Source: Formosa algae | Lineage (GTDB): Bacteria; Bacteroidota; Bacteroidia; Flavobacteriales; Flavobacteriaceae | Reading direction: 5' to 3' | Assembly: GCF_001439665.1 (NCBI RefSeq) | Contig: NZ_LMAK01000011.1 | Coordinates: 62,001 to 126,000, forward strand | DNA length: 64,000 bases | Shown: in pieces, positions 9,395 to 18,856 of the stretch | Position numbering within the stretch: the first letter of the stretch is position 1 | Layout: the number at the start of each line of letters is the position of its first letter | Notes under the pieces: generated by a model | Told to the model about the DNA's origin: nothing | What the model saw: only the letters and a program-made list of their open reading frames with translations | The model's database searches: none | Program-made: the position numbers and the translations under genes

Positions 9395-10027
9395 TTATTG
9401 TACTGTTAATTTTGTTATTATTTTAAAATTTCTATAATCATTGATTTTTGGATCGTAGAAGTCTTGTTCTTTATATTGAATATTAAATACTTGCTTTTTA
9501 AGTTTTTTCTCGTTTTCAAATAATTGAGAACCATCAAAATACTCTAACCATAAAAAACTGTACGTTCTGCCGTTAGATGTATCTTTAAAAGACAATGTAT
9601 TAAATTGTTGATTGGATTTTAGACTTAAAAAAGCAAGTCCATTAAGGGTGTTATTCTGAGGTGCTTCAGTTGCAATAGAATCATCTTCTAAATAATTCCC
9701 CACCATTAAAGACATAATATCTGGACAGCTAGTCATCATTTTTAAAGCCACTACTTCTCCTAAAGCTTCTAAAGATTTATCATCATTAAAAGATACATTT
9801 AGTAGTTCACTGGCTTCTGGATGTTTAGTGTAACTTTCAATAATACATAAACCAAAATTTAATTCTAGCTTCTGTTTATCTATAGCTTCAAAATCTAGCC
9901 CTTTACCGTTTATACACTCGCAAGATTCATTAGAAATAATTTCAACCAATTCGTCTTTAGTTAGTTCTTGTGCAAAAAGAAAACCAGAAACTAAACATAA
10001 AAGTGCTGTTGTAATAGTCTTTTTCAT
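9395..10027 (-). CDS. Exported protein of unknown function
   Basis: A 210-residue protein with a clear signal peptide (MKKTITTALLCLVSGFLFAQ, probable cleavage after AQ). The mature N-terminal half has several cysteines (SNESCECINGKG, LCIIES, MTSCPD), a pattern seen in other Bacteroidota periplasmic proteins of unknown role. I recognise no named domain. It abuts the 161-aa gene downstream and the CCG-domain gene upstream with no gap, so translation is probably coupled within the operon. Confidence 0.75.
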   Translation of the reverse strand: MKKTITTALLCLVSGFLFAQELTKDELVEIISNESCECINGKGLDFEAIDKQKLELNFGLCIIESYTKHPEASELLNVSFNDDKSLEALGEVVALKMMTSCPDIMSLMVGNYLEDDSIATEAPQNNTLNGLAFLSLKSNQQFNTLSFKDTSNGRTYSFLWLEYFDGSQLFENEKKLKKQVFNIQYKEQDFYDPKINDYRNFKIITKLTVQ

Positions 10028-10819
10028 CTATAAATCTTGTGCATTTGCAATAAGTTCTGCGATATCCATAACGTCTACTTCGGACTCTTTATCTTTTGCT
10101 TTCACACCGTCTGTCATCATGGTATTACAAAACGGACAACCTGCAGCAATAATATCTGGTTTTACCTCTATGGCTTGCTCAGTACGCTCTACATTCACTT
10201 CTTTATCGCCTTTTTCGGCATCTTTAAACATTTGTGCGCCTCCTGCTCCACAGCATAAACCTTTGCTTTTGCAGTTTTTCATTTCAACTAATTCGGCTTC
10301 TAACTTCCGAATTAAATCTCGAGGAGCTTCGTAAACATTATTGGCACGTCCTAAATAACAAGGATCATGAAAAGTAATACGCTTACCTTTAAATTTACCA
10401 CCTTCAATAGTTAATTTACCCTCTTCTAGTAATGATTTTAAAAATTGAGTGTGGTGCATCACCTCATAGTTTCCGCCTAATTCTGGATATTCATTTTTTA
10501 TAGTGTTGAAACAATGCGGACATGCAGTTACAATTTTTTTAACTTCGTAAGCATTTAAAACTTCAATATTAGTTACGGCTTGCATTTGAAATAAAAACTC
10601 ATTTCCAGCACGTTTGGCAGGATCGCCAGTACAACTTTCTTCTGTACCTAACACTGCAAAATCGACTTGTGCTTTGTGTAGTAATTTTACAAATGCTTTA
10701 GTGATTTTTTTTGCTCTATCATCAAAACTTCCAGCACAACCTACCCAAAATAATACATCGGGTTGCTTGCCTTGAGCCATATATTCTGCCATGGTTGGCA
10801 CTTTTATTAATTCGCTCAT
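10028..10819 (-). CDS. (Fe-S)-binding CCG-domain protein, HdrB/GlpC-like
   Basis: A 263-residue cytoplasmic protein with two cysteine-rich CCG-like repeats. WVGCAGSFDD and CPHCFNTIKNEYP belong to the first; CCGAGGAQMF and CPFCNTMM to the second. The family coordinates iron-sulfur or zinc centres and partners with ferredoxin-type membrane subunits, as in heterodisulfide reductases, succinate:quinone reductase E and anaerobic glycerol-3-phosphate dehydrogenase C. The gene lies 50 bp downstream of a membrane 4Fe-4S protein, so the pair probably forms one electron-transfer unit with the quinone pool. The reaction it serves is unknown. Confidence 0.85.
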   Translation of the reverse strand: MSELIKVPTMAEYMAQGKQPDVLFWVGCAGSFDDRAKKITKAFVKLLHKAQVDFAVLGTEESCTGDPAKRAGNEFLFQMQAVTNIEVLNAYEVKKIVTACPHCFNTIKNEYPELGGNYEVMHHTQFLKSLLEEGKLTIEGGKFKGKRITFHDPCYLGRANNVYEAPRDLIRKLEAELVEMKNCKSKGLCCGAGGAQMFKDAEKGDKEVNVERTEQAIEVKPDIIAAGCPFCNTMMTDGVKAKDKESEVDVMDIAELIANAQDL

Positions 10820-10869
10820 GTCTCTCTATTTTGATTTGTTGTATGTATAAACTTTAAGCATATTTAAAC

Positions 10870-12180
10870 TTATTCGTCTTTCCAATTTAAACGATCCATT
10901 TGGTTATAAGGCCAAGGTGCACCGTTGTTTTCTATATTAGTCATCATGTTATTTAATTCTGTAGGCGCTGCCGACTCTTCCATAACTAAATAACGTCTCA
11001 TATCTATAATAATGGATAAGGGATTTATACTTACCGGACAAGCTTCTACACAAGCATTACAAGATGTACATGCCCAAAGCTCTTCGTTAGTAATATAATC
11101 GCCTAATAACTGTTTCCCATCATCGTTAAAGACTCCATTATTGGCATCTATATTTTTACCAACCTCTTCCAGACGATCTCTAGTATCCATCATGATTTTA
11201 CGAGGTGATAATTTTTTTCCGGTTTGATTTGCTGGACATTCACTAGTACAACGTCCGCATTCTGTACAAGTATATGCGTTTAATAATTGAACCCAATTTA
11301 AATCCTGAACATCGCTAGCACCGAATTTAGCTACTTCTTCTTCCGTAGAATCACCTTCAGCAGGAGCAGCAAACGGATCGACATTAGGATCCATCATCAT
11401 TTGTACTTCTTTGGTTACCGCTTTAAGATTATCTAATTCTCCTTTAGGTTTTACACTACCATAATAGGTGTTTGGAAACGCTAAAAGGATATGTAAATGC
11501 TTAGAAAAGTATAAGTAATTCAGGAAGATTAAAATACCTACAATATGCAACCACCAGGCACCACGTTCTATAATATGTAACGTGCTTTCTGTTAAACCGC
11601 TAAACAAAGGTGCAATATATTGACTGATTACGTTTCCGTTATCTATAGCTTGAAAATGAACGTCGGTTGCATTCATCACTAAAAACAATGTCATTAAAAC
11701 CATTTCAAAATATAAAATGATATTTCCATCACTTTTAGGCCAACCTTTCATTTCCGATTTCCAGAAACGTTTTAATTTTATAACATTTCTTCTAGTCCAA
11801 AATAGAATTACCGAAACAAAAACTAAAAGTGCTAATATTTCAAAAGCACCAATTAAAACTCCGTATAAAGAGCCCATTCCAGAAAAAATACGATGTGTGC
11901 CAAAAAGACCATCAATAATAATTTCTACAACTTCAATATTTATAATAACAAAACCTACATATACAATTATGTGAAGAAATCCTGCAATAGGACGGCGTAC
12001 CATTTTACTTTGACCAAGCGCAATCATGCTCATGTTTTTCCAACGTAGGGAGGTATTATCGCTAACATCTACATCTCGGCCTAATTTAATGTTACGGACT
12101 AATTTCTTGACGTTGGTTGCAAAGTAACCAATTCCTGCAATTAAAATAATCGCAAATAGTATGTTAGGAATTATGCTCAT
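10870..12180 (-). CDS. Membrane-bound 4Fe-4S dicluster protein, NarI/HdrE-like N-terminus
   Basis: A 436-residue protein with about five to six hydrophobic segments in the first ~235 residues, including one at residues 5-25 and FLHIIVYVGFVIINIEVVEII near 68-88. A soluble ferredoxin domain follows, with CTECGRCTSECPANQ and CTSCNACVEACPVSINP, eight cysteines for two 4Fe-4S clusters. This is the build of the membrane subunit of HdrDE-like or Dsr-type complexes, passing electrons between quinones and a CCG-domain subunit. That partner is the next gene. It begins three bases after the mlaD-like stop, so the operon links envelope and redox genes. Confidence 0.87.
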   Translation of the reverse strand: MSIIPNILFAIILIAGIGYFATNVKKLVRNIKLGRDVDVSDNTSLRWKNMSMIALGQSKMVRRPIAGFLHIIVYVGFVIINIEVVEIIIDGLFGTHRIFSGMGSLYGVLIGAFEILALLVFVSVILFWTRRNVIKLKRFWKSEMKGWPKSDGNIILYFEMVLMTLFLVMNATDVHFQAIDNGNVISQYIAPLFSGLTESTLHIIERGAWWLHIVGILIFLNYLYFSKHLHILLAFPNTYYGSVKPKGELDNLKAVTKEVQMMMDPNVDPFAAPAEGDSTEEEVAKFGASDVQDLNWVQLLNAYTCTECGRCTSECPANQTGKKLSPRKIMMDTRDRLEEVGKNIDANNGVFNDDGKQLLGDYITNEELWACTSCNACVEACPVSINPLSIIIDMRRYLVMEESAAPTELNNMMTNIENNGAPWPYNQMDRLNWKDE

Positions 12181-12183
12181 ATA

Positions 12184-13170
12184 TTAGTTGTTTGTTGTCT
12201 CAACATCTACAGCGGTACCATTATCATCTACTTGATTTTCTTCAGCATCAAAATCTTTTGGTTTTTTTCCGAACACAGAAAAATGAACATAACGCTTCGG
12301 ATTTAGTTTCATATCCTGTAGCAATTGTTCTAACTGTAGTGATGCCCCTTCGATGTTTTCGTATAACTGATCGTCTTTTAATAACTTTCCTAAAGATCCT
12401 TTTCCGTTATTCACATCGTTTAAAACACCGTTAAATGACGCTAGAGATTGTTCTAAATTATTTACAATTCCAGAAATATTAGTAGCAGCTAAAGAATCTG
12501 ATAGTTTGGAAAAATTATCAGACGTGTGGTTTAAATTCGTTAAGGTATTGTTTATGTTGTCTTTATTTGAAGTCAGAATACTATTTATAGATTTAGATGT
12601 AGCATTAAAAGATGCTATAGTTTGTTCTAAGCCAGCAATAGAGTTTTTAAGATTAGTGGTAGTTTTCTCATCAAAAATACCATTGAAACTATATAATAAT
12701 GAATCTGCATTTTGAGTTAAGGATTCTATTTTCTCTTGTAACGGAGCTAATCTTTCACCAACGATGTCTGTTAAGCCAGATTTTCTAGAAGCCACTAAAT
12801 AATCTCCACTTTCGGCTAATTCAGCATTATCTAAAGCCGGCATAATGGCAATAGACTTTCCTCCGATTAAGCTGGTGTCGTATAATTCTGCTGTACTGTT
12901 TTTAGAAAATGTATAATCGTTATCTATAATTAGCGTTACTACTAAAGTCGCGTCTTCTTTAAGTTTTATATCTTTAACGTTACCAACATGAAGTCCACTA
13001 ATGGTGACAGGAGTAGATAAAGTTAAACCTTCAACATTTTTATAGTTTACATAGAAAGTTCGAGAAGAAGAGAATAAATTTTCACCTTTTAAAAAATTAA
13101 TTCCGAATATTAAAAATATAATTCCAGCAATTACCAGAACTGCAATTTTGATTTCTTTAGATATCTTCAA
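12184..13170 (-). CDS. MlaD/MCE-family lipid-transport protein
   Basis: A 328-residue protein with an N-terminal membrane anchor (about 8-26, IAVLVIAGIIFLIFGINFL) and an MCE domain (about 38-118) containing VEGLTLSTPVTISGLHVGNV. A long helical, Ser/Asn/Leu-rich region follows to about 290, then a short polar tail with NPKRYVHFSVFGKKPKDF. MlaD-type proteins hold a hexameric MCE ring in the periplasm and move phospholipids between the membranes. The ATPase and permease (MlaF/E) are not adjacent here. It lies 52 bp downstream of the amidase gene and upstream of the Fe-S pair. Confidence 0.88.
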   Translation of the reverse strand: MKISKEIKIAVLVIAGIIFLIFGINFLKGENLFSSSRTFYVNYKNVEGLTLSTPVTISGLHVGNVKDIKLKEDATLVVTLIIDNDYTFSKNSTAELYDTSLIGGKSIAIMPALDNAELAESGDYLVASRKSGLTDIVGERLAPLQEKIESLTQNADSLLYSFNGIFDEKTTTNLKNSIAGLEQTIASFNATSKSINSILTSNKDNINNTLTNLNHTSDNFSKLSDSLAATNISGIVNNLEQSLASFNGVLNDVNNGKGSLGKLLKDDQLYENIEGASLQLEQLLQDMKLNPKRYVHFSVFGKKPKDFDAEENQVDDNGTAVDVETTNN

Positions 13171-13222
13171 AGCAATGTTTTTAGTTTATAAACAAAATTA
13201 GAAATAATTAAATTAGAATTAC

Positions 13223-14353
13223 CTAATTTGAAGTTGTTTTTAGCACTTCGTCTAAAAGTACTTGTTCTCCATTCTTAAAAGCTACTATAAAACTTGTATT
13301 AAATCCTTTTGCTTTAGCTTTAGATAATAACTGTTTACTTTCAGAATAGGTAGACGTTGTGCCATAATAATATTTATACATTTTACCCACTTGGTCTCTA
13401 GAAATCGGACTCAATCCGCTAAAATTATAAGCTTTAGTCTCTAGTTTTTTAGAACTTGCTGCAATTTGTACTTTAAATTCTATGGTAGTACTGGGATTTG
13501 TTTCAATGGTTTCTAGCTCAACTTCATCATTAATTACAGGTTGTTTTCTAGGCGTTCCTAAGTATTCACCAACATTTAAATCTAACGTTTTTTTGTATTC
13601 TAAAATGGCATCTTTAATTGCAGTAGAAATTTGAGCTTGTCCTTTACTAGAATTTAAATAATGGCCTTCTTCGTTATTGGTAATAAAACCAGTTTCTATA
13701 AGTACACTTGGCATATAGGTATTATGCATAACCCATAAACTCGCTTGTTTTACTCCTCTACTCTTACGTTTTAATTTATTAGTGAAATTATCTTCAATCA
13801 TACCCGCCAATAAAATACTATGGTCTATATAATCTTCTTGCATTAAAGTTAACCCAATTAAAGATTCTGGAGCATTCGGATTAAAACCATCATAATGCGT
13901 TTCATAATCGTCCTCTAAAAGAATTACTTCATTCTCTAATTTGGCTACATCAAAATTACGTTTGGTATTCGCTACACCAACAACATAAGTTTCTGTTCCA
14001 AAGGCCTGACTGTTGTGTGCGTTACAATGGACAGAGACAAAAAGATCTGCATCTGCTTCATTAGCAATTTTTGCACGCCCTCTTAAAGTGACGAAAACAT
14101 CTGTTTTTCGAGTATAAATGACCTTTATATCTGGGTTTTTCTCTAATTCTGCTCCTATTTTTAAAACTATTTTTAAAGCGACTTCTTTCTCTGTAAAGCC
14201 GTATTTTGTTGGTTTTCCAGGATCATGTCCGCCATGTCCCGCATCTAAAACAACAACGAATTTGTTGGAGTTGAGTGCGTTATCACTTTTAAAAGACGTT
14301 AATACTAAAAAACATATTAAGGGTAATATAAAAAATATAGATTTTGTTTTCAT
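13223..14353 (-). CDS. Exported N-acetylmuramoyl-L-alanine amidase (AmiC type)
   Basis: A 376-residue zinc amidase that cleaves the MurNAc-L-Ala bond in peptidoglycan during cell separation. A signal peptide (about 1-20) precedes the Amidase_3 domain: VLDAGHGGHDPG with zinc-binding His, FTEKEVALKIVLKIG with the Glu ligand, SVHCNAHNS with the second His, and the catalytic-Glu region PSVLIETGFITNNEEG. A C-terminal part (about 290-376), starting EFKVQIAASSKKLETKA, resembles a SPOR-like domain, which often targets proteins to the septum. Divergent from lptD across about 130 bp and first gene of the minus-strand operon. Confidence 0.92.
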   Translation of the reverse strand: MKTKSIFFILPLICFLVLTSFKSDNALNSNKFVVVLDAGHGGHDPGKPTKYGFTEKEVALKIVLKIGAELEKNPDIKVIYTRKTDVFVTLRGRAKIANEADADLFVSVHCNAHNSQAFGTETYVVGVANTKRNFDVAKLENEVILLEDDYETHYDGFNPNAPESLIGLTLMQEDYIDHSILLAGMIEDNFTNKLKRKSRGVKQASLWVMHNTYMPSVLIETGFITNNEEGHYLNSSKGQAQISTAIKDAILEYKKTLDLNVGEYLGTPRKQPVINDEVELETIETNPSTTIEFKVQIAASSKKLETKAYNFSGLSPISRDQVGKMYKYYYGTTSTYSESKQLLSKAKAKGFNTSFIVAFKNGEQVLLDEVLKTTSN

Positions 14354-14429
14354 ATAGACTATAACTCTGATCGTATTTGATTATTATTAAAATTTAGTGA
14401 ATATTAATAGTTCTCAAAAAATATATATG

Positions 14430-14437
14430 TAATTTTG
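14430..14437 (+). promoter_or_regulatory. -7 box upstream of lptD
   Basis: TAATTTTG matches TAnnTTTG and lies 49 bp before the proposed TTG start. A TTC at 14411-14413 stands 16 bases upstream as a weak -33 element. Confidence 0.35.
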
Positions 14438-14485
14438 ATTTTTTAAAATACTAAATTAAACTTTACAAAAATACATTTAAAAGCA

Positions 14486-17209
14486 TTGCGTTCAAACTAC
14501 TTTCAAATACTTTTAGCTTTAAGTTTTACAGTGCTTATCAACACTTATGTCTTTTCTCAAGACTTGCCTAGACCTGTAAAAGTAGTTAAAGCAACCACTC
14601 AAGACCCTCCTCTTTTTACACCAATTATTAGCGTAGACAGTCTGGCTGTTAGTCAAATAAATGAACGTGCTCAAGATAGTGTTTTGCATGATAGTGTAAA
14701 GCCAAAAGATGAATTTTTAACAGATATTGTCACGTATTCTGCTGTAGATTATACTTCCTTTAATAGACTAGAACAAAAACTATACCTTTATAATGAAGCT
14801 GAAGTAGATTATCAGGATATGAACATTAAAGCTGGTGTAATTGTTATAGATTACAGTAAAAATGAAGTCTATGCTGGACGCATAAAAGACTCTACTGGTG
14901 CTTATACTCAAAAACCTGTATTTACTCAAGGGCAAAGTGTGGTCGAGCCTGACTCTATTCGATTTAATTTTGATACCCAGAAAGCTTTAATTTTTAATTC
15001 AAAAACCGAACAAAGCGGTTTTAATATACTTGCGCCTATAGTAAAAAAAGAAAGTGATTCTGTTATTTATATGGCCAAAGCAAAGTTTACAACTTCAGAC
15101 GATGTAGAGAACCCAGAATACTATTTTAAAGCTAGTAAAATTAAATATGTTCCGGACAAAAAAGTTGTTGTGGGTCCAACCAATATGGTTATTGCAGATG
15201 TACCAACACCTATTGCTGTGCCATTTGGATTTTTTCCTTTAACAGATAAACAAACTTCTGGTATAATTATTCCTAGTTTTGGAGAAGATAGTGATCGTGG
15301 TTACTTTCTTCAAAATGGTGGATATTATTTTGCTATGAGTGATTATGCAGATTTAACCATTTTAGGAGATTATTACACCAATGGTAGTTATGGTTTAAAT
15401 ATAGAAAGTAACTATGCCTTAAAATATAAGTTTTCGGGTAGTATGTCTTTTAGGTATGAGAGTTTGATAGATAGTGAAAAAGGATTTCCTGACTATTCTA
15501 AATCTACTATTTATAACATTCGTTGGTCGCATAGTCAAGATTCTAAATCGAATCCAAATTCAAGTTTTTCTGCTTCTGTAAACTTAGGAAGTAGTTCTTA
15601 TTATCAGACTTCGGTTAACCAATTAAACACTGGGAGTTATTTAAATAATACCTTATCATCATCTGTAGCGTATTCAAAATCATTTACCGGATCGCCACAA
15701 GTTAACCTTAGTGTTGCAGCAACACATTCGCAGAATACGACCACTGAAGTTATTAATATGTCGCTTCCAAATATATCTGGTAGTGTAGAACGTGTTTACC
15801 CTTTTGCTCCTAAAACAGGTACAAAAAGTGGTATTATTGATAATATTAATTTTCAATACACTGTTGATGCTGAAAATCAAATAGAAACTACCGATTCTTT
15901 ATTCTTTAAACCACAAATGTTTAAAGATGCTGAAGCAGGTGTACAACATAGTGTACCAATAAGTACAAACTTTAAATTGTTTAAGTATTTAAGTTTAAGT
16001 GCTGGAACATCGTTTGAAGAAAATTGGACGTTTAAAACCATTAATAGATATTACGATCAAGATTTAGACGAAACTGTTACCGAGACTATAAATGGATTTG
16101 ATGCTTATAGAACGTATAATTTTAGTACCAGTTTAGGAACTACAATTTATGGAATGTTCGATTTTGAGAAGGAAGGAAAAGATCGTAAAATTCAAGCCAT
16201 AAGACACGTTATGCGTCCGTCTATTAGCTACAGTATAACACCTTCTTTTGATCAGTATTATGAAACGTATGAAGTAATTTCTACAGAAGGTACAGCATTA
16301 GAAACCTATTCGCGTTTTGAAGAATCTATTTATGGTGCGCCAAACGAGAATTTTTCATCTTCACTAGGTCTGTCATTAGCCAACAATTTAGAGGCTAAAG
16401 TTACAGATAGTGATAGTACGGCTACAGAAGCAAAAAAGATTACCCTATTAAACAGTTTAACCTTTTCGACATCATATAATTTTGCAGGAGATTCTTTACA
16501 ATGGAGCCCACTAAGAATAAGTGGTGGAACATCTATTCTAGATAGTAAAATGAATATTAATTTTGGTGCCACTCTAGACCCTTATGCTTTAGATAATACC
16601 AATACTAAAGTAGATGTTTACAACATTAATAATAACGGAAGTCTATTTAGATTAACAAGTGCCAACTTAACTTTAAGTTATTCTTTATCTAACGAATTGT
16701 TTAGCGGAGAATCTAAAGAAGATGACAAAGGTATTCAAGAAAACCTACGTGGTGGTGGACGAGATGATGATCTCTTTGGAGTCTCTCAGGATTTTACCAA
16801 CAATAGTTTTTTCGATAGTGATGAAGATGAGGAAGACGAAGAAGATAAGAAAAACGATAACGAGTTTTATAGGTATAAAATACCTTGGACATTAAATTTA
16901 GCGTATGCGGTTAATTATTCAAACACTACACGTAACAACGAAATTTCGTCAAACTCACTAATGTTTTCCGGAGATGTTTCGCTTTCCCCAAGATGGAGCG
17001 TAGGTGTATCTTCTGGTTACGACTTTAAAGACATGGGCTTTACATACACCCAATTGCGTTTAGAACGTGATTTATTAAGTTGGAGAATGAATTTTAGCTG
17101 GGTGCCTTTTGGAACTAGTAAATCGTGGTATTTCTTTATTGGAATAAAATCTAGTATCTTGAGTGATCTTAAATACGACAAGCGTTTACAATCAGATAAA
17201 AGTTTATAA
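14486..17209 (+). CDS. lptD: LPS-assembly outer-membrane protein, LptD-like
   Basis: A 907-residue outer-membrane protein that inserts lipopolysaccharide into the outer leaflet. The start is a TTG at 14486 giving a signal peptide that ends near VFSQ (about 25); no ATG is available nearby, and the frame is open further upstream. The N-terminal part (about 80-250) is the OstA/LptA-like domain (KLYLYNEAEVDYQDMNIKAG, ...VPFGFFPLTDKQTSGIIIPS), followed by a long beta-barrel rich in alternating aromatic strands. I see no cysteine anywhere, unlike E. coli LptD with its two essential disulfides. An acidic run (DSDEDEEDEED, about 776-788) probably lies in an extracellular or periplasmic loop. ridA begins 10 bp downstream. 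Confidence 0.9.
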   Translation: MRSNYFQILLALSFTVLINTYVFSQDLPRPVKVVKATTQDPPLFTPIISVDSLAVSQINERAQDSVLHDSVKPKDEFLTDIVTYSAVDYTSFNRLEQKLYLYNEAEVDYQDMNIKAGVIVIDYSKNEVYAGRIKDSTGAYTQKPVFTQGQSVVEPDSIRFNFDTQKALIFNSKTEQSGFNILAPIVKKESDSVIYMAKAKFTTSDDVENPEYYFKASKIKYVPDKKVVVGPTNMVIADVPTPIAVPFGFFPLTDKQTSGIIIPSFGEDSDRGYFLQNGGYYFAMSDYADLTILGDYYTNGSYGLNIESNYALKYKFSGSMSFRYESLIDSEKGFPDYSKSTIYNIRWSHSQDSKSNPNSSFSASVNLGSSSYYQTSVNQLNTGSYLNNTLSSSVAYSKSFTGSPQVNLSVAATHSQNTTTEVINMSLPNISGSVERVYPFAPKTGTKSGIIDNINFQYTVDAENQIETTDSLFFKPQMFKDAEAGVQHSVPISTNFKLFKYLSLSAGTSFEENWTFKTINRYYDQDLDETVTETINGFDAYRTYNFSTSLGTTIYGMFDFEKEGKDRKIQAIRHVMRPSISYSITPSFDQYYETYEVISTEGTALETYSRFEESIYGAPNENFSSSLGLSLANNLEAKVTDSDSTATEAKKITLLNSLTFSTSYNFAGDSLQWSPLRISGGTSILDSKMNINFGATLDPYALDNTNTKVDVYNINNNGSLFRLTSANLTLSYSLSNELFSGESKEDDKGIQENLRGGGRDDDLFGVSQDFTNNSFFDSDEDEEDEEDKKNDNEFYRYKIPWTLNLAYAVNYSNTTRNNEISSNSLMFSGDVSLSPRWSVGVSSGYDFKDMGFTYTQLRLERDLLSWRMNFSWVPFGTSKSWYFFIGIKSSILSDLKYDKRLQSDKSL

Positions 17210-17219
17210 AATAATATAT

Positions 17220-17600
17220 ATGAAAACAATAATTACAACTCCAGATGCTCCTGCTCCTATCGGACCTTATAACCAAGCGGTATTAAAAAACGGTATGTTA
17301 TATGCTTCAGGACAAATTGCAATTAATCCAGTAACTAGCGAATTGGTTTTAGATGATATTAAAACGGAAACAACTCAAGTTATGGAAAATATAAAAGCTA
17401 TTTTAAAGGCTGCAGATATGACGTTTGATGATATTATAAAAACGTCTATTTTCATTAGTGACATGCATAATTTTGCACAAATAAATGAAGTATACGGAAC
17501 GTATTTTGATGAAGCTAATGCACCTGCAAGAGAAACTGTAGAAGTTGCTAACTTACCTAAATTTGTAAATGTTGAAATTAGTTTTTTAGCTTCAAAATAA
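17220..17600 (+). CDS. ridA: RidA family enamine/imine deaminase
   Basis: A 126-residue protein starting MKTIITTPDAPAPIGPYNQA, the RidA/YjgF signature. RidA hydrolyses reactive 2-aminoacrylate-type enamines released by PLP enzymes such as threonine dehydratase. The conserved Arg lies in NAPARETVEVANLP near residue 104, followed by the family's VNVEISFLA end. The start at 17220 is chosen because the 19 codons upstream in the open frame belong to the 3' end of lptD. The 10-bp gap suggests read-through from lptD. Confidence 0.95.
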   Translation: MKTIITTPDAPAPIGPYNQAVLKNGMLYASGQIAINPVTSELVLDDIKTETTQVMENIKAILKAADMTFDDIIKTSIFISDMHNFAQINEVYGTYFDEANAPARETVEVANLPKFVNVEISFLASK

Positions 17601-17619
17601 AAGAATAATAGACTATATT

Positions 17620-17668
17620 ATAGCCCAAATCTTTTTTCAGTTTTGAAATTAGTTTGGGCTATTATTTT
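17620..17668 (+). terminator. Terminator after ridA
   Basis: Stem atagcccaaa (17620-17629) pairs with tttgggctat (17653-17662), with a small inner hairpin (tttca/tgaaa, 17635-17648) and a short T-rich tail. Confidence 0.7.
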
Positions 17669-17724
17669 GCTCACACTTTCCTCTAAACTTTAATTATTTA
17701 ATACAGTAATAAAACCCTTTTAGA

Positions 17725-18765
17725 ATGCGTATTGAAAATGAAATAAAATTAGGTTTTAAAGATGTTATGTTTCGTCCAAAACGATCAACATTAAAAAGCC
17801 GCTCTCAAGTAAATTTAAATCGTGAAATTACATTTTTACACAGTCAAACCACATGGACAGGTATTCCTATTATGGCAGCAAACATGGATACGGTTGGGAC
17901 GTTCTCGTTAGCCTTAGCGTTAGCAAAACACAATTTATTTACAGCCATTCATAAACATTATAATCTTAGCGATTGGACCGCGTTTATGGAACAAGCTCCA
18001 GAAGATATTCAAAATTATATTGCAGTAAGTACAGGAACAAATGCCGCAGATAGCGATAAATTAAAAGCTATTTTTGAAAACCATCCTCAATTACGTTTTA
18101 TATGTATTGATGTGGCTAATGGATATTCTGAACATTTTGTAAAATTTGTTGAGAAAACTAGAGCTCAATTTCCTGATAAAGTCATTATTGCAGGTAATGT
18201 GGTTACTGGAGAAATGGTTGAAGAATTGTTATTATCTGGAGCCGACATTGTAAAAGTAGGTATTGGTCCAGGTTCTGTGTGTACTACACGTGTTAAAACA
18301 GGTGTTGGTTACCCGCAACTATCCGCAATTATAGAATGTGCCGATGCTGCACATGGTTTAGGCGGGCAAATTATTAGTGATGGTGGTTGTGCCGTTCCAG
18401 GCGATGTTTCTAAAGCCTTTGGTGCTGGAGCTGATTTTGTAATGCTTGGCGGAATGCTTGCAGGACATGATGAAAGTGGCGGACAATTAATTCAACGTGA
18501 CGGAAAACAGTACAAGCAATTTTATGGTATGAGTAGCGAAACTGCTATGGATAAATATGTTGGTGGTGTTGCAGAATATAGAGCCAGTGAAGGAAAAACT
18601 GTTGAAGTCCCTTTTAAGGGCCCTGTAGAACATACATTACAAGACATTTTAGGAGGTATAAGAAGTACTTGTACCTATGTGGGCGCTGCACGTTTAAAAG
18701 AATTGACTAAACGTACAACCTTTATTCGCGTGGCTGAACAAGAAAATCAAGTGTACACGAAATAA
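17725..18765 (+). CDS. guaC: GMP reductase
   Basis: A 346-residue TIM-barrel enzyme that reductively deaminates GMP to IMP with NADPH, returning guanine nucleotides to the common purine pool. Length and opening ([20 protein letters not shown]) match the E. coli-type GuaC rather than IMP dehydrogenase, and there is no CBS insert. The catalytic Cys lies in [20 protein letters not shown] near residues 180-199, and the phosphate loop in [21 protein letters not shown]. The 17620-17668 terminator precedes it and its own terminator follows at 18802-18830, so it is a single-gene unit. Confidence 0.96.
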   Translation: MRIENEIKLGFKDVMFRPKRSTLKSRSQVNLNREITFLHSQTTWTGIPIMAANMDTVGTFSLALALAKHNLFTAIHKHYNLSDWTAFMEQAPEDIQNYIAVSTGTNAADSDKLKAIFENHPQLRFICIDVANGYSEHFVKFVEKTRAQFPDKVIIAGNVVTGEMVEELLLSGADIVKVGIGPGSVCTTRVKTGVGYPQLSAIIECADAAHGLGGQIISDGGCAVPGDVSKAFGAGADFVMLGGMLAGHDESGGQLIQRDGKQYKQFYGMSSETAMDKYVGGVAEYRASEGKTVEVPFKGPVEHTLQDILGGIRSTCTYVGAARLKELTKRTTFIRVAEQENQVYTK

Positions 18766-18801
18766 AGTGTAAGTATAGATGACATGCTATTTAAAATAAA
18801 T

Positions 18802-18832
18802 AAATCTCGAGTGTATAACTCGAGATTTTTTA
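18802..18832 (+). terminator. Terminator after guaC
   Basis: A perfect 11-bp stem (aaatctcgagt, 18802-18812; actcgagattt, 18818-18828) with a 5-nt loop and a T tail. It also lies just past the convergent lipoprotein gene and could serve both. Confidence 0.9.
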
Positions 18833-18856
18833 TGTTTTTATAATAAGTATTATAAA

